Source of the DNA: Clostridiales bacterium
Lineage (GTDB): Bacteria; Bacillota; Clostridia; Oscillospirales; Oscillospiraceae
Assembly: GCA_022775085.1 (NCBI GenBank)
Contig: JALFJQ010000039.1
Location: 1 to 64,000 of the forward strand
DNA length: 64,000 nucleotides
Direction: 5' to 3'
How positions within the stretch are numbered: the first letter of the stretch is position 1; each line of letters opens with the position of its first letter. Position numbers and translations under genes: made by a program. This document shows, piece by piece, positions 58,605 to 64,000 of the stretch. The notes beneath the pieces were generated by a model. It worked only from the letters and a program-made list of their open reading frames with translations. It was not told where the DNA came from and ran no database searches.

Positions 58605-58712
58605 AGCCTCCCCTTTCAGGGGAGGTGGCCCGGCGGACGCCGGGTCGGAGGGGTGAATCGGGCAAACACCCCTCAGTCAGCTTCGCTGACAGCTCCCCTA
58701 TAAGGGGAGCCT
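58605..58712. repeat. 108-bp inverted-repeat element
   Basis: Left arm AGCCTCCCCTTTCAGGGGAG... (58605-58628) and right arm CAGCTCCCCTATAAGGGGAG... (58690-58712) are imperfect inverted copies; both are palindromic. The stretch GGAGGTGGCCCGGCGGACGC after the left arm resembles that in the element at 63480. Confidence 0.7.
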
Positions 58713-58748
58713 AGAGATAGTTCAGATATGGATAGAGGAAGGGGTACT

Positions 58749-59933
58749 ATGGAACGAATCGGCATTTACGGCGGGACTTTCAACCCACCCCATATTGGAC
58801 ATATGCAGGCGGCCAGGCAGGCCGTCACCGCACTGGGCCTCAGCAAGCTTCTGCTGATCCCGGCCTATGCTCCGCCCCACAAGGCGGTGCTGCCCGGGAA
58901 TTCCCCCACAGCCCGGCAAAGGCTCCAAATGCTGCGCATTGCGGCGGCAGGCTGTCCGGAAATTGAGGTTTCCGACATGGAACTGCGCCGGGAGGGTGTC
59001 AGCTACTCCTGGGAGACGGTGGAGGCAGTGAAAAGGCAGTATCCCGACGCGGAGCTGGTGCTGCTTATGGGGACGGATATGTTTCTGTCCTTTGACACCT
59101 GGATGCACCCGGAGGAAATCCTGAAAAATGCCTCTTTGGGTGTTTTCTACCGGGGAGATAAGGGAGAACAGCCCGCCATCGCAAAGAAAAAGGCGGAAAT
59201 GGAAGCCACGGGCGTCACCGTGTATCTGGTGCGCAACGATGTGATTCCCATTTCCTCCACCCAAATGCGGCGGCTTCTGGCCTTCCGCTGTGCCGGGGAG
59301 TTCCTTCCGGAGGGGGTGCTGGACTACATCCGGGAAAACCACCTCTACGATACCCGTGCGGCATGGAAGAACCTTCCCATGGAGGAGCTGGAACCCATCG
59401 TGATCAGCCTCTTAAACCCCAACCGGGTGAAACACGTTCTGGGCTGCCGGGACGCGGCGGTGGCGCTGGCGAAGCGCTGGGGGGCGGATGTTACCGACGC
59501 TGCCCGGGCAGGGCTGCTCCACGACATTACCAAGGCCATTGACGGCCCCCTGCAATTGACATTGTGCCAGGCCTATGGTAAACTGTTAGACGATTTTTCC
59601 AAGCGGTATCCAAGGACGCTCCATGCGCTGACCGGCTCTATGGTTGCCCAGCGGATTTTTGGGGAAAATGAGAATGTGGTTTCCGCCATCGAGTTCCATA
59701 CCACCGGAAAGGCGAATATGACTTTGCTGCAAAAGATCATCTATGTGGCAGACTACATGGAGCCAAACCGGGATTTCCCCGGGGTAGAGCGGCTGCGGGA
59801 ACTGGCCTTTACCGACATTGACGCCGCGCTGAAGCTGGGGCTGGAAATGACGCTGGATCACCTGAATGAGCAGGGAGCCGAGGTGTCTCCCGCCTCCCGG
59901 AGCGCTCTGGCCTGGCTGAACAAGAAAGGATAG
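58749..59933 (+). CDS. nadD: nicotinate-nucleotide adenylyltransferase fused to YqeK-type HD phosphohydrolase
   Basis: 394 residues. Residues 1-200: NadD with GIYGGTFNPPHIGHM (HxGH), GTDMFLSFDTW and ISSTQMRR. Residues about 205-394: YqeK-like HD domain with VLGCRDAAVALA, GLLHDITKAI (HD pair) and FHTTGKANM; YqeK proteins hydrolyse Ap4A. In many Firmicutes these are neighbouring genes; here they are one chain. AGGAAGGGG precedes the ATG. Confidence 0.94.
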   Translation: MERIGIYGGTFNPPHIGHMQAARQAVTALGLSKLLLIPAYAPPHKAVLPGNSPTARQRLQMLRIAAAGCPEIEVSDMELRREGVSYSWETVEAVKRQYPDAELVLLMGTDMFLSFDTWMHPEEILKNASLGVFYRGDKGEQPAIAKKKAEMEATGVTVYLVRNDVIPISSTQMRRLLAFRCAGEFLPEGVLDYIRENHLYDTRAAWKNLPMEELEPIVISLLNPNRVKHVLGCRDAAVALAKRWGADVTDAARAGLLHDITKAIDGPLQLTLCQAYGKLLDDFSKRYPRTLHALTGSMVAQRIFGENENVVSAIEFHTTGKANMTLLQKIIYVADYMEPNRDFPGVERLRELAFTDIDAALKLGLEMTLDHLNEQGAEVSPASRSALAWLNKKG

Positions 59934-59938
59934 ATGTT

Positions 59939-60301
59939 ATGTTAACACCAAAAGAGATCGCCTATGAAGTGACCAAGGCGCTGGACGCCAAGAAGGGCAT
60001 GGACATCAGGCTTTTGAAGATCGACCGGGTCAGCAGTCTGGCAGACTATTTCCTGATCTGCACCGGCACCTCCAACACCCACGTCAAGACCCTGTGCGAC
60101 TACGCCGAGTACACCCTGGAGCAGCTGGGCGAGCCGATGCTGGGCCGGGAGGGCCACCGGGGCAGCGCCTGGGAGCTGCTGGATTACGGCACCATCGTGG
60201 TGCACGTATTCACCGAGGAAGCCCGGAAGTTCTATGATCTGGAACGCCTGTGGGCCGACGCGGAAGTGGTAGATTTGAAAGACATTATTATCGCGGAATA
60301 A
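59939..60301 (+). CDS. rsfS: ribosomal silencing factor RsfS
   Basis: 120 residues. DIRLLKIDRVSSLADYFLIC, GTSNTHVKTLCDYAEY, WELLDYGTIVVHVF and YDLERLWADAE match RsfS, which binds L14 and blocks subunit joining in starvation. Five bases after nadD-yqeK, the usual order. Confidence 0.97.
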   Translation: MLTPKEIAYEVTKALDAKKGMDIRLLKIDRVSSLADYFLICTGTSNTHVKTLCDYAEYTLEQLGEPMLGREGHRGSAWELLDYGTIVVHVFTEEARKFYDLERLWADAEVVDLKDIIIAE

Positions 60302-60329
60302 CGCGGTTTTTAAGAGAGGAATGTTCACC

Positions 60330-62753
60330 ATGAACTACGATTACGCAAGCATTGAAGCCAAATGGCACAAATACTGGCAGGAAAACGACACCTTCCACAC
60401 CGACGTGTGGGATTTCAGCAAGCCTAAGTATTACGTGCTGGATATGTTCCCGTACCCTTCCGGTGTGGGCCTGCACGCGGGCCATCCCGAGGGCTACACG
60501 GCCACCGACATCATGTCCCGCATGAAGCGGATGCAGGGCTACAACGTGCTGCACCCCATGGGCTACGATTCCTTCGGCCTGCCTGCGGAGCAGTACGCCG
60601 TGAACACCGGCCACAACCCCAACGGCTTCACCCAGAAGAACATCGAGACCTTCTCCCAGCAGCTGAAGGAGCTGGGCTTTGACTATGACTGGTCGAAGAT
60701 GATCGCCACCTCCGACCCCTCCTTCTATAAGTGGACCCAGTGGATTTTCAAGAAGCTCTACGAAAAGGGCTACGCCAAGCGGATTGAAATGCCCGTCAAC
60801 TGGTGCGAGGAGCTGGGCACGGTTCTTTCCAATGATGAAGTCATCGACGGCAAGTCCGAGCGGGGCGGCTATCCCGTTGTCAAGAAAAATATGATGCAGT
60901 GGGTCATTGACCAGCCCGCCTTTGCTGAGAAGTTGCTGGACGGCCTGAACGAGATCGACTGGCCCGAATCCACCAAGGAAATTCAGCGCAACTGGATCGG
61001 CAAGTCTACCGGCGTGGAGGTGGACTTCCAGCTGGTTGGCGGCGGTCAATTCTCCATCTACACCACCTGTATCGAGACCATTTACGGCATCACCTTCATG
61101 GTGCTGGCCCCCGACGGCAAGATCGTCCAGAGCCTCATGGATCGGGTGCAGAATAAGGAAGAAGTCCAGGCCTACATCGACGAGACGGTCAAAAAGAGCG
61201 ACATGGACCGCACCGACCTGAATAAGGGCAAGTCCGGCTGTCCCCTCAAGGGCGTGTATGCCATCAACCCGGTGAACGGCAAGCAGGTGCCCGTGTTCAT
61301 CGGCGACTTTGTCCTTGCCAACTACGGAACCGGCGCGGTGATGGCGGTGCCCAGCCACGACCAGCGTGACTTTGAGTACGCCGTGGTGCACAACATCCCC
61401 ATGGTGCAGGTCATCGAGGGCCGGGATGTTTCTGAGCGGGCCTTTGAGAAGCAGGACTACCTGGGCAAGGGCTGCAAGCTGATTAACTCCGAGGAATTCA
61501 CCGGCCTGACGGTGGAGGAGGCCAAGGAGGCTATCACCCAGAAGCTTGAAAAAATGGGCGTTGCAAGAAGAAAGAACAACTACCACTTCCGGGAGTGGAT
61601 TTTCGCCCGCCAGCGCTACTGGGGCGAGCCGGTGCCCTGCGTGTACACCGACGACGGAAAGACCTACTTCCTCCCCGACGAGGAGCTGCCTCTGATCCTG
61701 CCCGAACTGGAAGATTACAAGGGCAAAAACGGTCAGGCTCCTCTGGAAAACGCCACCGAGTGGAAGAAGTACGACAAAAACGGCATCCACGGTGTCCGGG
61801 AGACCTCTACCATGCCCGGCAGCGCCGGTTCAAGCTGGTACTATATGCGCTATATCGACCCCCAGAACGACAAGCAGCTCTGCGACCCTGAACTGCTGAA
61901 GCACTGGCTGCCCGTTGACCTGTACGTTGGCGGCCCGGAGCACGCCGTGGGCCATCTGATGTACTCCCGGATCTGGAACCGCTTCCTGTACGACGAGGGC
62001 ATCTCCCCGGTGAAGGAGCCGTTCAAGAAGCTGGTGCATCAGGGTATGATTCTGGGCGAGAACGGCATCAAGATGGGCAAGCGGTTCCCCGAATACGTGG
62101 TGAACCCCAGCGACATCGTCCGGGACTACGGCGCGGATACCCTGCGGCTGTACGAGATGTTCATGGGCCCGCTGGAGGTCTCCAAGCCCTGGAGCACCAC
62201 CGGCGTCATTGGCGCAAAGAAGTTTATTAACCGTGTGTGGAACTTCTTCACCGAGAGCGCCAACATCACCGACACCGACGACGGCAGGCTGACCAAGATC
62301 TACCACCAGACCGTGAAAAAGGTGACGAATGACTTTGAAACCCTGGGCTTCAATACCGCCATCGCCCAGATGATGGTCTTTGTCAACGAGGTCTACAAGG
62401 TGGGCACCTGCCCCCGGGAGTACGCCGAGGGCTTCATCAAGATGCTCTCCTGCATTACCCCCCACGTGGGCGAGGAGATGTGGCAGATTCTGGGCCACGA
62501 CAAGACCATCGCCTACGAGCCTTGGCCCACCTACGATGAAAATAAGTGCAAGGATCACGAAGTCAACATCGCGGTGCAGGTCAACGGCAAGATGCGCGGT
62601 ACTGTGTTGATGGATGCTGACCTTCCCGACGAGCAGGTCATCGCGGGCGTTACTGCCGACGAGAAGATCGCCAAGTTCCTGAGCAAGCAGGGCGGTAAGA
62701 TTGTCAAGACCATCGTGGTCAAGAACAAGCTGGTGAACCTGATCGTCAAGTAA
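60330..62753 (+). CDS. leuS: leucyl-tRNA synthetase
   Basis: 807 residues, class Ia. HAGH in VGLHAGHPEGYT (HIGH signature), an editing CP1 domain about 220-410 (includes GTGAVMAVPSHDQRD), a zinc-less CP1 insert, KMGKR in NGIKMGKRFPEYV (KMSKS variant) and a C-terminal LeuS domain ending LVNLIVK. ATG at 60330 is chosen since GAGGA lies nine bases upstream; the ATG at 60321 touches that site. No T-box leader: it is 28 bases from rsfS. Confidence 0.98.
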   Translation: MNYDYASIEAKWHKYWQENDTFHTDVWDFSKPKYYVLDMFPYPSGVGLHAGHPEGYTATDIMSRMKRMQGYNVLHPMGYDSFGLPAEQYAVNTGHNPNGFTQKNIETFSQQLKELGFDYDWSKMIATSDPSFYKWTQWIFKKLYEKGYAKRIEMPVNWCEELGTVLSNDEVIDGKSERGGYPVVKKNMMQWVIDQPAFAEKLLDGLNEIDWPESTKEIQRNWIGKSTGVEVDFQLVGGGQFSIYTTCIETIYGITFMVLAPDGKIVQSLMDRVQNKEEVQAYIDETVKKSDMDRTDLNKGKSGCPLKGVYAINPVNGKQVPVFIGDFVLANYGTGAVMAVPSHDQRDFEYAVVHNIPMVQVIEGRDVSERAFEKQDYLGKGCKLINSEEFTGLTVEEAKEAITQKLEKMGVARRKNNYHFREWIFARQRYWGEPVPCVYTDDGKTYFLPDEELPLILPELEDYKGKNGQAPLENATEWKKYDKNGIHGVRETSTMPGSAGSSWYYMRYIDPQNDKQLCDPELLKHWLPVDLYVGGPEHAVGHLMYSRIWNRFLYDEGISPVKEPFKKLVHQGMILGENGIKMGKRFPEYVVNPSDIVRDYGADTLRLYEMFMGPLEVSKPWSTTGVIGAKKFINRVWNFFTESANITDTDDGRLTKIYHQTVKKVTNDFETLGFNTAIAQMMVFVNEVYKVGTCPREYAEGFIKMLSCITPHVGEEMWQILGHDKTIAYEPWPTYDENKCKDHEVNIAVQVNGKMRGTVLMDADLPDEQVIAGVTADEKIAKFLSKQGGKIVKTIVVKNKLVNLIVK

Positions 62754-63000
62754 GCGGCGAGTCGCCGCTGACAATGCGTTACGAGCACTGGGCAGTTATC
62801 ACACATCCTTTGGGCCCCTCGACCGGCAGTGCTCAGGAATGTGGTAAATTGTGCTTTAGCGGCGAGTCACCGCTGACAACGGGCACGCATTGTGGGGCGG
62901 CCCTGCCGCCCCGGTGTCTGTCCTGCCGCCGATACCGAGCGGTGCCCAATGGTGTAACGAATATAGACCAGTCGGGCACGCATTGGCAGGCGGCCCTGCC
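62753..63000. repeat. gene-free repeat cluster between leuS and rpsU
   Basis: Two copies of AGCGGCGAGTC(G/A)CCGCTGACAA (62753-62774 and 62858-62879), two of CGGGCACGCATTG (62880-62892 and 62973-62985), hairpins GGGGCGGCCCTGCCGCCCC and GGCGGCCCTGCCGCC, and an inverted pair GAGCACTG/CAGTGCTC. No gene. Confidence 0.65.
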
Positions 63001-63028
63001 GCCTTTTGTAAAAAAACCAAATTCCTGC

Positions 63029-63057
63029 TTGACAATTGGAGAAAATGCGTATATAAT
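63029..63057 (+). promoter_or_regulatory. promoter of rpsU
   Basis: TTGACA, 17-base spacer, TATAAT: full consensus. A GCATCC/GGATGC hairpin (about 63084-63106) lies in the leader. Confidence 0.9.
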
Positions 63058-63127
63058 ATTCAAGCCTAGTATGAGGCCCTGAACGCATCCTGGATTGAGC
63101 CGGATGCCATCGGAGGGAGGGAAAACC

Positions 63128-63310
63128 ATGTCTGAAATTCGCGTCAAGGAGAACGAGTCTCTGGAGAGCGCTCTGCGCCGTTTTAAGCGGAGCTGCGCCA
63201 AGGAGGGCGTTATCGCCGAAGTGAAGAAGCGCGAGCATTACGTCAGCCCCAGCCTGAAGCGCAAGCAGAAGTCCGAGGCCGCCCGTAAGAACAAGAGAAA
63301 GTTCTACTAA
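63128..63310 (+). CDS. rpsU: 30S ribosomal protein S21
   Basis: 60 residues, highly basic C-terminus. [20 protein letters not shown], then [15 protein letters not shown], the S21 pattern. GGAGGGAGG just upstream of the ATG. Own promoter and terminator. Confidence 0.97.
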   Translation: MSEIRVKENESLESALRRFKRSCAKEGVIAEVKKREHYVSPSLKRKQKSEAARKNKRKFY

Positions 63311-63331
63311 TATCCCTCTTGAATACGCTCG

Positions 63332-63364
63332 AAACCGCTCTGCCGCAAGGCAGGGCGGTTTTTG
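63332..63364. terminator. rpsU terminator
   Basis: AAACCGCTCTGCC-GCAA-GGCAGGGCGGTTT hairpin with T-run. Confidence 0.9.
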
Positions 63365-63479
63365 CGTTCCTGTTTTGGAGTTAGGCGTGAGGAACCATAC
63401 GCCCATACGCTCCATACGGGCCTTTTTGTCCAGCCCGCAAATCAACTGCGCTTATTCGACAATGCTGCGCTTTCGCGGA

Positions 63480-63687
63480 GCAATGCCTTCCCCCGGGGGG
63501 AAGGTGGCCGAGCGCCAGCGAGGTCGGATGAGGATCGGCGCGATGTACAGATTTTGAAGGCAGTCTGTAAAAATGGTACTATTTTGAAGGCCATCACTTT
63601 TTATCTGACTGCATTTTATACCATAAGATGTCGCCGTTCCTCATCCGCCCCCTTCGGGGGCACCTTCCCCCCGGGGGAAGGCATTGC
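63480..63687. repeat. 208-bp element with 27-bp perfect terminal inverted repeats
   Basis: Ends GCAATGCCTTCCCCCGGGGG... (63480-63506) and the exact inverted copy at 63661-63687. The interior has no gene. The subterminal GGTGGCCGAGCG...GGTCGGATGAGG resembles the element at 58605-58712, so both may be one family. Confidence 0.85.
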
Positions 63688-63734
63688 TTCGCTATATTCC
63701 CCTTTATTGAACAAGACTCCGTAGATGGGAGCAG

Positions 63735-63917
63735 CCGCATCTATACAAGATGAAGATATTTCCTATTGGAATCTCTCCGCAGAGTGGACACCACAATGCT
63801 GCATCTCAATTCCCTGTTGCTGTGTCAGCCCATCTTGTATTGTATGTTTCCTTTGTCTATGTACAAGGTAATTACAGAACCCCCGGCCCTCTATCATCCG
63901 AGCCGGGGGTTATTTTG
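63735..63917 (+). other. possible structured RNA with terminator
   Basis: No gene. TACAAGATG (about 63753) pairs with CATCTTGTA (about 63832) around some 70 bases; TAGATG/CATCTA forms a hairpin before it; a strong hairpin AACCCCCGGC/GCCGGGGGTT (63878-63911) then ATTTT ends it. No promoter of good quality and no known RNA family recognised. Confidence 0.35.
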
Positions 63918-64000
63918 AAGCAGAGTACAGTTCTCCCTCAGCTCCGCACCCCAGTCAGAGCCAAGTCTTGTCGAAGGTTGTCAGTTGATTTGCGTGCTGG

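Noticed and set aside
60302-60329. T-box leader for leuS
   Set aside because: Only 28 bases separate rsfS and leuS, with no T-box sequence.
60288-61790. 500-codon minus-strand open frame
   Set aside because: Antisense to leuS; repetitive Val/Gly/Leu shadow sequence.
63362-63724. 120-codon plus-strand open frame
   Set aside because: Spans the 27-bp TIR element; no start signal and no protein-like features.

Overview
The window comes from a GC-rich member of the class Clostridia (Bacillota). The Firmicutes-style gene order (ecfA1-ecfA2-ecfT-truA; rpmG-secE-nusG-rplK-rplA; smc-ftsY), sortase-anchored pili, an N-zinc-finger Clp ATPase, FeoA/FeoB with a small Cys-rich partner, strong AGGAGG ribosome-binding sites and consensus sigma-A promoters with 17-bp spacers all fit. 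A gut Oscillospirales-type genome is my best guess; that is inference from gene content and from the many short GC-rich dispersed repeats. It looks like chromosome: no phage, plasmid, CRISPR or complete insertion sequence is visible.

Region by region. 1-4.5 kb: a small membrane-anchored acidic protein, biotin ligase behind a membrane-fused E2-acyltransferase-like protein, a stand-alone homocysteine S-methyltransferase and tRNA-Leu(GAG). 4.5-9.8 kb: rsmE; a PadR / HAAS / DUF4097 module with an autoregulatory palindrome; rlmH; a 31-residue conserved-looking protein; a MATE exporter. 9.9-15.5 kb: a GH3 lipoprotein, a polytopic membrane protein, then rplL, rplJ with its L10 leader, rplA, rplK, nusG, secE and rpmG. 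15.7-19.6 kb: ruvX, a split TauE/SafE permease, a PpiC-type foldase, a probable 6S RNA, and DUF1292 and BofC-C-like small proteins. 19.8-29.1 kb: a class A PBP with a four-Cys insertion, an rRNA-methyltransferase-like gene, the ECF transporter core with truA, and a ClpE-like unfoldase.

29.2-40.2 kb is the most distinctive region: a single-direction surface/pilus operon. It has its own promoter, a coiled-coil protein, a private signal peptidase I, a 1975-residue LPSTG surface protein (16 His/Cys motifs, CHAP hydrolase, ricin-like and fibro-slime domains), a major pilin, a class C sortase, an LPQTG minor pilin and a second sortase. 40.5-49.1 kb: a second MATE exporter, a three-gene MoxR-VWA cassette, uridine phosphorylase, small enzymes, pncB with a candidate ECF S-component, and a GIY-YIG protein. 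49.1-51.8 kb: feoA-feoB plus a Cys-rich membrane peptide, with three matching AGTTAG-N6-CTAACT operators. 51.85-52.9 kb: an AT-rich island holding a nucleotidyltransferase-like gene translationally coupled to a small acidic partner, read from a palindrome-rich divergent promoter region. 52.9-63.3 kb: housekeeping genes smc, ftsY, rdgB, yhbY, a nadD-yqeK fusion, rsfS, leuS and rpsU, punctuated by inverted-repeat elements. The final 0.7 kb has no gene; it holds a 27-bp-TIR element and a possible structured RNA.

Strongest leads for something undescribed: the His/Cys-array plus CHAP surface protein inside a sortase operon; the coupled nucleotidyltransferase/acidic pair; the MoxR-VWA cassette whose metallopeptidase-like motif lacks its Glu; and the membrane-bound E2-like protein with Glu in place of the catalytic His.
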